Positions 1 to 10,679 of a stretch of 64,000 bases of DNA are shown piece after piece. Where the stretch lies: NCBI RefSeq assembly GCF_016714285.1, contig NZ_JADJNN010000015.1:1-64000 (forward strand). Reading direction: 5' to 3'. A program made the position numbers and the translations under genes. The DNA comes from Nannocystis sp. Its GTDB lineage: Bacteria; Myxococcota_A; Polyangia; Nannocystales; Nannocystaceae. Each line of letters starts with the position of its first letter. Positions within the stretch are counted from its first letter, which is position 1. The notes beneath the pieces were generated by a model. That model searched no databases and was not told where the DNA came from. It saw only the letters and a list, made by a program, of their open reading frames with translations.

Positions 1-657
1 TCGATCGTCGGCGAGCAGAGTATGCACGAGGTCCCACAACATGTGGTAGATGAGGACGTGGCACTCTTGGACGCGGTGGATGCTGCTGGTGCGCACGACG
101 AGGCAGTGATCGAGGCCCATCCTCGCCATCTCTCCTCCGCTCATGCCCGACATGCCGATGGTGACGAGCCCCATCTCTTTGGCCTTGTGAAAGGCCTTGA
201 CGAGGTTCATCGAGCCGCCGCTGGTGGACAGGCCGATGAGCGCGTCGCCGGCGCGCCCCTGGGCGATGACCTGGCGTACGAACACATTCTCGTAGCCGAT
301 ATCGTTGGCCACGGCGGTGAGCATGGTTCGATCGGCGCTCAGGTCGACCGCGGTGAGGGCCGGGCGGCCCGCCGTGACCGGGTGGAGGAACTCCACCGCC
401 ACATGGGCCGCGTCGCAGCTCGACCCGCCGTTGCCCATCGTGTAGAGTCGTCCGCCGTTCTTGTACACACGCGCCAGCGCTCCGGCAGCGTCCACGATGG
501 CCTGACCGTTCTCGGCGAAGAAGGCGTCGATCACCTCATGGTGATTGGCGGCCTTCTGGCGGACGGACTCCAGCAACGCCCCGTTCATCGCCTGGGGATC
601 CTGCTTCTTCCCGTGGAGGAAGGGGTACAGCTTCTGCAGGACGCGTTCGTCAGGCAT
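1..657 (-). CDS. SIS-domain phosphoheptose isomerase-like protein (3' end outside window)
   Basis: Translating leftward from the ATG at 657 gives an open frame of 219 codons that runs off the window edge. It carries a SIS sugar-phosphate isomerase fold: TMGNGGSSCDAAH near residue 65 and GLSTSGGSMNLVKA near residue 135, like GmhA (sedoheptulose-7-phosphate isomerase). Its ATG lies inside the end of hypC (8-base overlap), so the two are translationally coupled. GmhA-like SIS proteins are known within hyp operons of several phyla, where their role is unclear; a part in hydrogenase maturation or in LPS heptose supply is inference. The opposite-strand frame here is a codon-bias shadow. Confidence 0.85.
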   Translation of the reverse strand, partial: MPDERVLQKLYPFLHGKKQDPQAMNGALLESVRQKAANHHEVIDAFFAENGQAIVDAAGALARVYKNGGRLYTMGNGGSSCDAAHVAVEFLHPVTAGRPALTAVDLSADRTMLTAVANDIGYENVFVRQVIAQGRAGDALIGLSTSGGSMNLVKAFHKAKEMGLVTIGMSGMSGGEMARMGLDHCLVVRTSSIHRVQECHVLIYHMLWDLVHTLLADDR

Positions 658-949
658 TGCCCTCGTCTCCCCGTTTGCCCGAATTGGCCATGGCGGTGAG
701 CTCCTCCTTGACCTCGCCGAGTTCGGTGAGCGTTCGCAGGGTGGCGGCGGCCTCGGCCTCGTCGATGCGGCTCATCGCAAAGCCGACGTGGACCAACACC
801 CAATCCCCGACGCAGGCGGAGAGCGAGTGAGTGTCGCTCACGATGCACGCCAGACTGACCTCACGGAGCACACCTCCTACGCTGATATTGGCCAATTGAC
901 GCTCATCGTCGGTGATCTCGACGACCTGACCTGGAATTCCCAAACACAT
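650..949 (-). CDS. hypC: HypC/HupF-family hydrogenase maturation chaperone
   Basis: This 99-residue protein starts MCLGIPGQVVEI, the hallmark HypC N-terminus whose Cys2 binds iron and HypD or the hydrogenase precursor. HypC escorts the Fe(CN)2CO unit into the [NiFe] large subunit. The OB-like core ends near residue 80 and is followed by a short charged tail. It starts 11 bases after the hypF stop and overlaps the next gene, so hypF, hypC and the SIS gene form one operon. Family length is usually 75-100 residues, so it is complete and intact, unlike its upstream neighbours. Confidence 0.95.
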   Translation of the reverse strand: MCLGIPGQVVEITDDERQLANISVGGVLREVSLACIVSDTHSLSACVGDWVLVHVGFAMSRIDEAEAAATLRTLTELGEVKEELTAMANSGKRGDEGNA

Positions 950-960
950 GTCGCTTCTCC

Positions 961-3389
961 TTAGATCCGGATGGACGCCGGTGCGCGGGGCGGCGGTGAA
1001 GACTCAAGATGACGGGCCGCGGCGATTGCGACCTGGCCGAGGGCCAGCCCCCCGTCATTGGTAGGGACCTTCTCATGGGCAAGACACGTGAATCCCTCCC
1101 GCTCCAGGCGGGGCACGACTTGCTCGAGGAGCAGGGCGTTCTGGAAGCAGCCGCCCGAGAGCACCACTGTGTCGAAGCGCTCGCCCGCGGCGCGCAGCGT
1201 CCTTGCCAGCTCGGCGATGCCTGCCGCGACGCCAGTGTGAAAGCGTGCGGCGACCACGTACGGGGCCGTACCCCCAGGAGATCGCGGAAGAGGGCCCGCC
1301 AGACCGGGGCAGGGTCGAGCTGGTGGAGCCCATCCCGCTCGACCACCCGAAGCAGTATCCTCCCCGCGCTCGGCGGCGTCGCAACGCGCGGCCACTGCCT
1401 CGAGCTCCATCGCGCCCTGCGCCTCATACTCGGCGCGATTGGCGGTAAACCCGAGGGCCGCAGCGACGGCATCGAAGAGCCGCCCGCAAGACGACGCGAG
1501 CGGGGCGTTGATGCCGTGGGCGATCATTTGCTCGAGCACAGCCACCGGGCGGGCCGCCAACGAACGCGCCGGGGCAGACTCCCCGAACTCCGCGAGGAAG
1601 CCCGTCCACCCGAACGCAGCGACGACGTGGGCGTAAAGGCTGCGCCACGGCTCATGAATCGCCATGGCACCACCGGGCATCGCCACCGGGGCCAGCCGCC
1701 CCACGCGTCGAGACCTACGATAATCGGCGAGGAGGAACTCCCCGCCCCAGATCCCCCCGTCGTCACCAAATCCGAGCCCGTCCATCACCACCCCGAGCAC
1801 CGCCGGGGCGTCGATCGGAACGAGCTTCTCGGCGAGGCACGCGGCGACGTGAGCGTGATGGTGCTGGACGAGCATCAGCTCGATGCCGGTATCCGCGGCG
1901 CGCTCGTGGGCGAGCTTGGTCGACAGGTACTCGGGGTGGAGATCGGCCACGAGCAGGGTCGGCGTATGGTCGTACATCGCCGCGTAGAGACCCAGGTTCT
2001 TCTGATAGTCGTCGTATGTGGCGAGGTCTTCGAGGTCACCCTGGTGCTGAGAGAGGACCGCGGCCCCATCCTTCACGAGGCAGAAGGTCGACTTCAGCTC
2101 ACCACCGAAGGCGAGCAGGTCGGGCGCGCCTTCGAAGCCCGGCGGCAGGCGCATCGCGCTGGGTGCGTAGCCCCGCGCGCGTCGCAGCAGGCGCGGACGA
2201 CCGCTCACCACCCGCACCACGGAATCGTCGATACGGTTGGCGATCTCCCGGTCGTGGAGGAGAAAGAGATCGGCGATGACATCAAGCTTGCCCAGGGCGT
2301 CGGCGTTCTCGATGATCTGGGGCTCGTGCGACACGTTGCCGCTGGTGACCACGGCGGGATGGTCGAGCCGGGCCACGAGGAGCAGGTGCAGCGGAGTGTA
2401 GGGCAGCAGAAAACCGAGGACCCCGAGACCCGGGGCGACGTCGTCAGGGAGCCGCTCCGGCCCGTCGGCGGGCAGGAGCACGATCGGCGCCTCGGGGCTC
2501 GTGGAGAGCGCGGCCGAGACCGCGTCGACGGTGCAATACCGGGCGATCATATCGAGGTCTCGCGCCATCAACGCGAACGGCTTCCCATAGCGGTGCTTGC
2601 GACGCCGGAGCTCGCCCACCGCCGCGGCGCTGGTGGCATCACACACGAGATGGAAGCCCCGAGGCCGCGCAGGGCCACGATGCGGCCGGCACGCAGGCTG
2701 GCGAGCGCCGCGTCGATCGCCTCGGGGCCCTCGACGCGGTCGTGCTCATCTGCGGCCCCCGGGCGCTCGATCCACACCTGCGGCCCGCAGGCGGCGCAGG
2801 CAGTGGGCTGAGCATGAAAGCGGCGATCGGGCGGGTGGTGGTACTCGTGGGCGCACGCCTCGCAGAGGGCGAACACCGACATCGTCGTGCGCGACCGATC
2901 GTAGGGGACACCCCGGACGATGGAGAAGCGCGGCCCACAATGTGTACAGTTTGCGAAGGGGTAGCCGAAGCGACGGTCTCCTCGGGTCAGGATCTCGTGG
3001 CGGCACTGCCCGCACATCGCGGCGTCGGGCGTCACGCGCGTGCGGTTCTCCCCGCCCACGCTCTCCCGAATACGGAAGCCCTGGAACACGGGCACATCCG
3101 GGAGCGGAGTACTGTGAATGGACTCGATACGAGAGAGCGGCGGCGCCTCGGCGCGCAGCCGGTACAAGAGCCGGTCGAGGGCGCCGGGCTCACCGGCGGC
3201 GCGGATGAGCACGCCGGCGCTGTCGTTGAGCACCTCGCCTGCGAGCCCCTCCTCATTGGCCAGGCGCCACACCGTGGGCCGGAAACCCACGCCCTGCACC
3301 GTCCCGGTGACGCGGATCTCCATGGCCGCCACGCCGCTGGCCGTTGAAACGTCCGCGGTCGCTCCTGGATGTCCGTGCCCCGCCCGCAT
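961..3389 (-). CDS. hypF: Carbamoyltransferase HypF (three apparent frameshifts)
   Basis: HypF makes the cyanide ligands of the [NiFe] site from carbamoyl phosphate. Domains in order: acylphosphatase (VQGVGFRPTVWRLA), two C-x2-C zinc-finger pairs (CGQC/CTHC and CEAC/CAAC), a YrdC-like domain (KPFALMARDLDMIA) and a Kae1-like C-terminus (HHHAHVAACLAEK, VVLSGGCFQNALLL). The start ATG overlaps the hydrogenase stop as TGATG. The frame breaks at a G4 run (minus strand, 2657-2660), and between 1271 and 1365 the conserved sequence (VVERDGLHQLDPAPVWRALF) lies in another frame bounded by G5 and G4 runs. Restoring one base at each site gives about 809 uninterrupted residues, the normal family size. I read these as sequencing errors; true decay is the alternative. 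Confidence 0.88.
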
Positions 3390-5179
3390 CACGGCCCCGT
3401 GGTGGTGACGATCCGCTCGAGCACCTGTCCGCTGCGGTCCACGACCATCCGGGCCGTGCAGGGCATGCAAGGGTCGAAGCTCTGGATCGCGCGCAGGATG
3501 TCGATGCCGGCGAAATCGTCGGGTCCGGTAAACGCGGACTCGAGGATGGGAGTGTTGGCCAGAGCCCGCTCGCAGGCGCCGAGCTCACCCGATGGGGCGC
3601 GCGGGCCGGCGTTGATACGGGAGGGTACGGCGATCTGGTAGTTGGCCAGGACACCGTTGCGCACGACGGCCCAATGCGCGAGAAACCCCCTTCCTGCCCC
3701 GCAGAAGCCGGCGCCGAAGCGTTCACCGTCCTCGGGGATGTCGAACGGCGCGCTCAGAGCGGTCTCCCCGCGGCCAACAATCGGCGAGCCCGTTCGTAGT
3801 TCTCCGTCATCACCAGGTAGTTGAAGGCCACGGCGTATGCACGAGCGCGATTGCGTTCGAACGCATTCCAGATCGGCGGGGGGCGCCACTCCAGGGAGCA
3901 CGCGGGGAGCACGTCGGCGGGCAGGTGGAACACCAGCGACTGCCCAGTCGAGGACAGGTGCCGGCTCGGCGGGAGCTTCTTGCCGAGCGCGGACAGATAG
4001 ATGCGGGCATATGCACCTACTTCAAAGGTGCGGCCCCGCCAGGTCATCGTCGTGGCCCAGCTGTAGGGCGTCGGCGCGCCGCTCTTGGCCGGGTTGGCCG
4101 CGAACCTCCGGTTCCAGGGGTGGTTGGGGGAGATGGGATTTCCCAGCGGGTCGGTCCGATAGGCCACCCCACCCTCGGTCCGATCGTAGAAAGAGCGATC
4201 GACCTGCTCTTCGAGCCCGGCGTTCAGCTCGGTCAACCGCGTGGTGACCAGATTGCCGTCGACGATCGCGCCAGGGGTCGACCAGCGGCTCTCTCCCCAG
4301 GTGTCACAATTTGCGTAGCTCGCGTCGTAGACGTCTTCGTTGTCCCACTGACCGAAGTCGATCATCGTGGCCGGGCCCTCGCCGAGGTGCCGATACGCCG
4401 GGTTCGCGACGGCCAGGAAGTCGAAGATCTCGTTCCAGATCGCAATACAACGCTTGGAGTAGTCGACGAACGGTCGCAGCTTGTGGAAGAAGTCGTCGAG
4501 CTTCTGCTCGCTCAGGGCGAGCGCCACCCCACCTGGGACGATCGACTCCGAGTGGGGGTACTTCCCGCCGATCACCGCGTAGGCCTCGCGCGCTACACGG
4601 ACCATCGTCAAGGCCTCGCGAAACAGGCTGCCCGTGTGGCGATCAAGGGCAGCAAGGAGCGCGGCGACGGTGACGAACCCGTGGATGGCAGCGTGCGCGG
4701 CAGGGGTGACCTCGGCGAGGGCCCAGATCTCGGGGTTGGTGCGCCGGATGGTCTCCCGCGAGTAGTCCGGCCCCGAAAAAACGAACAGCTGCAGCGGGTT
4801 CTCATCGAGGTACTGGCAGCTCAGCAGCAATACGCGCCACGACGCCGAGCGGCGGCGGGCGGATGTCCAGCGCCATCTCGAGGCATTGGCTCGACGCGGT
4901 GGCATGCACTCCGCCGCAGATCCCGGAGGCGGTCGAGCTGACGAGCCCCGCTTCCCGCAGCCCCCGCTTGACGAGCAGCGCCTCGTAACCGCGGAAAAAC
5001 GTGGCCCTCGCCGCTGCGCCGGTGACACGACGACCGTCGAGATCGATCGAGCAATGCATCTCCAGGCGACCGCCGACGCGGGCGAAGGGCGCGGCGCCCT
5101 CCATGCCCTCGTCCTGGCGCCCCGCGAGCTCATTCAGCAGCACCTGGCTCACGTCATCGCGCGTCATCACCATGGACAT
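3389..5179 (-). CDS. [NiFe]-hydrogenase large-subunit-like protein (two apparent frameshifts)
   Basis: This is the catalytic large subunit of a [NiFe] hydrogenase. The C-terminal nickel motif SFDPCMPCTAR is followed by a 19-residue tail of the kind removed by a maturation endopeptidase. The N-terminal motif reads STASGICGGVH (residues 82-92) instead of the usual RxCGxCxxxH: the first nickel-ligand Cys is Ser85 and the preceding Arg is absent, while Cys88 and His92 remain. Other family blocks include LLLSCQYLDENPLQLFVFSG. The frame breaks at 4832-4838 (about two bases missing in a CG repeat) and at the 3766-3769 C4 run; repaired length is near 597 residues. No small subunit lies nearby. Either an unusual group-1-like enzyme or a catalytically altered paralogue. 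Confidence 0.82.
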
Positions 5180-5236
5180 TGGCCTTGCTCGAAGACGGAG
5201 AAGAGATGCGTGGACCGTGGGCGAGGCGCATCGAGC

Positions 5237-7309
5237 TCACTTCGGGGGATCGAAGATCTCGATGACCTCCATCATGCCCTGATCTTCATGCGTGAGGATG
5301 TGGCAGTGTTGAACAAATTTGCCGGCGAAGTTCTCATAGCGCGTGAATACTTCGTAGGTGCAGCCCTTCTGCACGAGCAATGTGTCGCGCCAGATATTTT
5401 TTTCGATATCCAGATTGACGAGCGGATCAATGGGCTTGTCGCCCGGTTTGACCGCATCGCAGCTTACGCTGGCCAGCTGGAAGGGATTGACGTGAATGTG
5501 GAAGGGGTGGGGCCCCCAGGCCCCCGACCTCAGGGCCCACTTCGATGTCGCGCCGAGTGGTAACCGGCGGACATGACTGGCGGCGAAGGGCCGCGCATCG
5601 ACGTTGAACGAGCTGCGCCGGCAGGCGTCAGCGTCGGCTTGATTTGCCTTGCAATCGTTGCTCGCCTTCAAAGTGAGGCACGCCGCCTCATCCTTCGCCG
5701 CGCACATCGTGGTTAGATCCGCGATTGTCGGCGCGTAGGTCATCTTCTGGGTGTCGGTGACCAAGTTCGGGTCGACGTTGCGATAGGGCGCGTAACGGCC
5801 GAGATCCTTGTCGGTGGGGAGTTTTTGTGCGCCCCTGGCGGTCGTCGTCATGACCTCGACGACCGCGAGGATCTGGCCTTGCTCGGTGATTCCCTGCAAA
5901 GATCCGGCGTCCGGCGTGGTCACGCTGTCGATGAGGTGATAGACGCACTTCTTGTCGGGATTGGTGGGATCCTTGGCGCACACCGGTGCCTGGACCAGCA
6001 CGTCGCTGCGATAGCCGGGGCCCATCAGCAGCTCGCTCAGGGCCTGTATCTTTCCGGTAGCGATCCCATCGACGGCGATCCGGTTCAGCGGAATGCGTCG
6101 GGGCCCCTCCCCTTCGCGACATTCCTTGTCACCCTCCGGACACAGCACCATATTCAGGTTCTGTCGGACGCCGCCGTGGATCAAGCGCCAGCGCTCGACC
6201 TCGCCCGAATTCATGCTGAAGACCGGCTTGATCTGGCCGTTGACCAGGGTAGGACGCGAGAAGGGCAGCCCCGAGGCTTGCAGCCAGTCGACGGCGCCGA
6301 ACGCGGCGAGTGTGCCGTTGCACGTCCACACCTTGTCTTTCATCTCGTAACGAGGCTTGCTGGGATCCTTCGGCTGGCATCTGTCCCACTGGACCTGCTG
6401 GAACACAAACAGCCGATCTTTTCGGCCCTTGATGCCGGGAGCGTCATCGAGGCCACCAGCGACGATCAGCGCACCGGCCATGCCGTTGCTGAGCTGTGTG
6501 GCCGTCGAGCCATGGTTGTGGGCGTGGTACCAGTGCGTGCCTGGTGGATGGTCCTTGGGGACCTGGATCTCGTAGTCGAAGAACTGACCCGGCTTGACCA
6601 GGATGAATACATTGTCGCTCTTGCCCGAGGGCGAGACATGCAAACCGTGCGTGTGCAGGTTGGTGTCGTTGCTCTGGTAGTGAGCCGGGTTGTTGGGATC
6701 CCCCCCATGCGAGGAGTGATCGCCCTCCTCGGCCGGATCTTTGCAACTCGTCGCGCCCAGCTTGTTGCACAGGTGCACCGCCAGCGTGACGTGCTTCTGC
6801 GTCTTGCTGAGCTGGCGAGGATCGATGATCAGCGTCGGACCCGGGATCCCCGCGCCGTTGACCTCGTCCCCGTAGGTCCGCAGACGGACCTTGTGCTTTT
6901 CTTGGGTGACGCCATCGACGAGTTCGAGATCGGCGAAACCAATATTGAGGTCCAGCGCCAAGCGATCGCCCTTGCTGATCCGCGTCGGCGGCTGCTTGAA
7001 GTCGCTCGTCGGCGCGTCGCTCAGTGCGAGCACTTCGGGGTCGAAGCCAAGGTTGGCGTTGAGCAAGGCACGCTGCTTGAGCGGGTCGGCGAGCGACAGC
7101 TCGAGCCCGATCTCCGGTGCCCGAGCCGGGATTACCCCCGGGGAGTCAGGCTGCTTGTCGCTGCCCGCAGGCTCCGCGGTGGTCGCTGGCGCCTGAACGC
7201 GACAGGCGGCCAGACCGAGGGCCCCGAAGGCAAGCGCCCAAAGCACCAGATCTCGCGCCCCTCGTCGACGCTCAAACATTCGCTCGGAGGGCAAGAAAAC
7301 AATAGACAT
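5237..7309 (-). CDS. Multicopper oxidase lipoprotein
   Basis: This 690-residue protein has all four multicopper-oxidase copper motifs: LHTHGLHV and HWYHAHNHG in the N-terminal half, and HPFHIHVNPF and HCHILTHEDQGMM near the end; the last supplies the type-1 Cys, His and Met ligands. A signal peptide ends in a lipobox (LGLAAC, Cys about residue 36), placing it on the periplasmic or surface side. The family couples one-electron substrate oxidation to reduction of O2; the substrate is not readable here. AAGGGG about six bases before the ATG supports the start. It ends 57 bases before the hydrogenase large subunit on the same strand, so co-transcription is likely. Confidence 0.9.
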   Translation of the reverse strand: MSIVFLPSERMFERRRGARDLVLWALAFGALGLAACRVQAPATTAEPAGSDKQPDSPGVIPARAPEIGLELSLADPLKQRALLNANLGFDPEVLALSDAPTSDFKQPPTRISKGDRLALDLNIGFADLELVDGVTQEKHKVRLRTYGDEVNGAGIPGPTLIIDPRQLSKTQKHVTLAVHLCNKLGATSCKDPAEEGDHSSHGGDPNNPAHYQSNDTNLHTHGLHVSPSGKSDNVFILVKPGQFFDYEIQVPKDHPPGTHWYHAHNHGSTATQLSNGMAGALIVAGGLDDAPGIKGRKDRLFVFQQVQWDRCQPKDPSKPRYEMKDKVWTCNGTLAAFGAVDWLQASGLPFSRPTLVNGQIKPVFSMNSGEVERWRLIHGGVRQNLNMVLCPEGDKECREGEGPRRIPLNRIAVDGIATGKIQALSELLMGPGYRSDVLVQAPVCAKDPTNPDKKCVYHLIDSVTTPDAGSLQGITEQGQILAVVEVMTTTARGAQKLPTDKDLGRYAPYRNVDPNLVTDTQKMTYAPTIADLTTMCAAKDEAACLTLKASNDCKANQADADACRRSSFNVDARPFAASHVRRLPLGATSKWALRSGAWGPHPFHIHVNPFQLASVSCDAVKPGDKPIDPLVNLDIEKNIWRDTLLVQKGCTYEVFTRYENFAGKFVQHCHILTHEDQGMMEVIEIFDPPK

Positions 7310-7585
7310 ATCAACCCCTTTTTCGGAGTACGATATCAGCCGCTAACCGCCTTCAGGGACCATGCTTGCTTCACCCGTTCGCGCGGGATTCCAGGACAAT
7401 ACGCCCCATTCCCGGGTTGACCGGGTCCACGAGCGAGACAGATATCACTGTCACCGACGTGAGTGTCACGGCTAGTGCAGATCCGTCAAGCACAATCTTC
7501 ACGGCCAACCTATTTTCCGTCGTCGAACGTCGAAGGCGGCCCCAGGTCTGCTTGCCGACGTCGCGCGAGCCCGGGCCCTGCGGGC
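7310..7585. other. Intergenic region upstream of the multicopper oxidase
   Basis: I see no gene in these 276 bases. Base composition changes here: the DNA to the left is visibly poorer in G+C and the DNA to the right is strongly GC-rich. The promoter of the leftward oxidase-hydrogenase block should lie here. I could not pick a convincing -35/-10 pair. Confidence 0.4.
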
Positions 7586-8326
7586 TCACGCGGCGGTCCA
7601 GCGGAAGGCGCGGCGCAGCTCCTGCTCGCCGTCCTGCGGGTACCAGCGGCCGTGCGCCATGATGATGCGCTCGGGGGCCCAGGCGAGCATGTGCTCGTAG
7701 CAGCGGCGGGCGACGTCGCGGTGCTTGCGGAAGGTCCAGCGCAGATCGCCGGGGGTCTTGCCGTCGGGGTCGAGCACGCCGCCCATGGCGACGAGCCAGC
7801 GCCACGGGCCGCGGACCTTGTCGCGCTCGAAATTCTCGATCAGGTCCGCGAGGATCAGGGTGCGGCTGGTGCGGTGGAAGAAGACGACCTCCTCGAGCAT
7901 GGCGCTGCCGCGGAACACAAGCTGGTCGAGCTCGTCGCGCCAGGCGGCGGGGGCGTCGTCACCGAGGTCATGGTCGAAGGCGACGGTGATGCGCTGGGAG
8001 GCGGCACGCTCACGCACGCCGGGCGAGGCCCAGGCGATGGCGTCGGGGTACGCGGCCTGCCAGGCGGGGATGTGCTCGTAGTGGATCCGGTTGGGCGAGA
8101 CGAGGTGGCGGACGGGGCCGAGGCGGTCGAGCTCGGCGCGCAGGCGCGGCACGAGGGCGACGGGCGACCAGACCCAGAGCGCGCCTTCGCGGAGGCGGAC
8201 GACGACCATGCGGGTGGGGAACGGGAACTTGAGCCAGCCAAAGGCCATGCGGACGATCGGCCCGTCGACGATCCACAGATCGTCGGCGACGGGCTTGAGC
8301 GTCGAGATCGGTTCGTAGAGCTGCAT
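7586..8326 (-). CDS. DUF4336 (metallo-beta-lactamase-fold-like) protein
   Basis: This 246-residue cytoplasmic protein opens MQLYEPISTLKPVADDLWIVDG, the typical start of DUF4336 proteins, and includes HLVSPNRIHYEHIPAWQAAYPDA and LILADLIENFE, which resemble a metallo-beta-lactamase fold with a partial metal site. No enzymatic activity is established for the family that I can apply here. The frame is open further upstream, but that extension is Arg-rich and unlike the family, so the ATG at 8326 is chosen. It is leftward and separated from the oxidase by 276 bases. No signal peptide or membrane segment is seen. Confidence 0.8.
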   Translation of the reverse strand: MQLYEPISTLKPVADDLWIVDGPIVRMAFGWLKFPFPTRMVVVRLREGALWVWSPVALVPRLRAELDRLGPVRHLVSPNRIHYEHIPAWQAAYPDAIAWASPGVRERAASQRITVAFDHDLGDDAPAAWRDELDQLVFRGSAMLEEVVFFHRTSRTLILADLIENFERDKVRGPWRWLVAMGGVLDPDGKTPGDLRWTFRKHRDVARRCYEHMLAWAPERIIMAHGRWYPQDGEQELRRAFRWTAA

Positions 8327-8538
8327 CGTCCTTCTGCGCAGGCAGCATCGGCGCCAGCGCGCGCAGCTGTCAACCTGGCGAGCCCGGCTCCAGGCTGCGG
8401 GGCTTCCCGGCCTCGAGGTCCACCGACTCGCGCGAACGCTCGCGCAGCTCGGTCGCGTCGTGTAGCGCGTACTTACGCGCCCATGACCCTCCACGCCGCA
8501 GCAGCCGGGCCAGCGGCCGCCTGAGATATCATCGGCCG

Positions 8539-10676
8539 TTGCCGGCCCGCGACACCAACGCGTTTCGCCGATCGCTCTTGATCACGATCAAGCCGCGGGT
8601 CGACGACGCCTACCCGGTCGAGGCGGTGCTCCAGGATCGGCCGCGCACCATCCCCGCCGTGATCGCCGGCAGCATGCGCATCGACGAGGCCGAGCTGCGC
8701 TCGCTGGTCGACCCGCTGGCTTACGGCGCCTACCTCGGCGACGCCCTGCTGCGCGGGGCGATCCGCGACGCCTTCGTCCGCGCCGTCGCCGGCGCCACGC
8801 CGCTCCACCTGCTGCTCTCGATCGACGCCCGCGAGCTGCGACCACTGCTGTGGGAGCGCCTGTGCGGCCCGCCCGGCGCGGGCTTCGGCTTCCTCGCCCT
8901 CGACCAGCGCCTCGGCTACGCCCGCTACATCCCCAGCCCCGTCGATCGCGAGTACCGCGAGCTGCGACGCCGCGACCTGCGAGCCCTCGTGCTCGTCGCC
9001 TGCCCCGAGGGCCTCGCGGCCTACGGCCTCGCCCCCTTCGCCGCCGACGCAGCCGCGGCCGCAGCCCGCGACGGCCTGGCCGGCGTCCCCTGCGACGTGC
9101 TCGGCCCGGTCCCGGGCGCGATCGGCCCGGCCACCCTCGACGGCCTGTGCGAAGCGCTGACCCGCAACAGCTACGCGATCCTCCACGTCGTCGCCCACGG
9201 CCGCGCCCGCGCCGAGCCGCGTGAGACCCTGCTCTTCCTCGAGAAGCCCGACCGCAGCGTCGACGTGGTCGAGAAGCACGAGCTCGTCAGTCGCCTCGGC
9301 CTGCTCGCCCGCGGCCTGCCCCACTTCATCTTCTTCGCCGCCTGCGAGAGCGGCGTCGAGTCCGGCGAGGACAGCCTCGGCGGCCTCGGTCGATCGATCG
9401 TCGGCGAGCTCGGCGTCCCCGCGGTCCTGGCGATGAGCAGCCTCGTCGCCGTCGACCACGCCGCCGCCCTCACCCGCGGCTTCTACACCCGCCTGCAGAT
9501 CCACGGCCACGTCGACCAGGCCCTCGTCGAGGCCAGCGCCGGCCTGGCCGGTGCCAGCGACGCGCTCGTCCCCTCGCTCTACACCCGCCTCGGCAACCTC
9601 CCGCTGTTCGCGGTCGACGACGACGAAGCCACCCGCCCCGGCGCGCCCGAACCCGAGTGGAGCGACGTGGGCCTGCGCGACTACAGCGAGGCGCTGCAGC
9701 GGGCCTACGCGCGCCGCGAACGCCTGCTCGCCGCGCACCAACCGACCGAGCTCGTCGACGGCGAGATCTCTGGCCTGCGCTTGCGCCTCCGCGGCGACGG
9801 CCAGCTCCACGCCGGCGACCTGCTCGCCGAGGGCCGCTACCTCCTGCTCGCGCTGGCCGGTGAGGGCCTCTCGTCGACCGTGTGGCGAACCCACGACCAC
9901 AAGCTCGGCCGCGAGGTCGCGCTCAAGGTCCTGCACCCGCAGCTTTGTCGCCGCGCCGACGTGGTCAAGAAGTTTCGCCGCGCCGCCGAGCGCATGCGGA
10001 CCCTCGAGCACCCGCACATCGTCCCCGTGCTCGGCCCGCCCGAGGAGGACCACGGCCGCCACTTCTTCGCCATGGCGCTGATGCCCGGCGGCACCCTCGA
10101 GGAGGCGCTGCGCCGCCGCAAGCTCGCGGTCGACAACATCCTCCCGATCGTCCGCGCCCTCGGCTCGGCCCTCGCCCACGCGCACGAGCACAAGCTCCTG
10201 CACCGCGACGTCGAGCCGAGCAACGTCCTGTTCGACGACGTCGGTCAGCCGCGCCTCGCCGACTTCGACATGGCCCTCGAGCTCGGCAAGATCCTCGACA
10301 CCGGCATGTCGCACCTCGGCCCCGCGATCTACGTCGCCCCGAGTGCGTCGCGGCCCACCCCGAGGCGAGACCCGAGACCGACGTCTACGGCCTCGCGATG
10401 ACCGCCCTGTTCATGTACAACGGCGCCGCACCGATCGAGGCCCTGCGCGCCCCCAAGCGCTTCGTCGGCCGCCTGCCCTGCCCGCCCGCCGTCCGCCGCG
10501 CCCTGCTCCGCGCCGGCGCCTTCGAACCCCGCGACCGCTTCCCCTCGATCGCCGCCTTCCTCGCCGCCCTCGACGAACCCGAGACCCGGTGGTCGCGCAC
10601 CCGCCTCTTCGTGCTCATCGCGATCGGCGCCTGCCTCGGCGTCGGCCTCACGACCTGCGCGCTGCTGCGAGCCTGA
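8539..10676 (+). CDS. CHAT-domain protease fused to a degenerate protein kinase domain, C-terminal membrane anchor (one frameshift)
   Basis: The N-terminal part is a caspase-like CHAT peptidase domain with a probable His220/Cys269 pair (ILHVVAHG, IFFAACESG). A protein-kinase-like domain begins near residue 430: a weak glycine loop (AGEGLSSTVW), ATP-site Lys463 (VALKVL), then HRDVEPSN at 555-562 and DFD at 575-577. The catalytic-loop Lys is Glu and the DFG Gly is Asp, so kinase activity is doubtful. At the C4 run 10337-10340 one missing C shifts the frame; restored, the protein continues through TDVYGLAMTALFMYNG to a membrane helix (RLFVLIAIGACLGVGLTTCA). TTG at 8539 is the only good upstream start. 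The fusion suggests signal-regulated proteolysis at the membrane; substrates are unknown. Confidence 0.83.
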
Positions 10677-10679
10677 GGC

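Noticed and set aside
8473..10314. A 613-codon minus-strand frame opposite the CHAT/kinase gene
   Set aside because: Low-complexity Ala/Gly/Val composition and no homology signal; shadow of the real gene.
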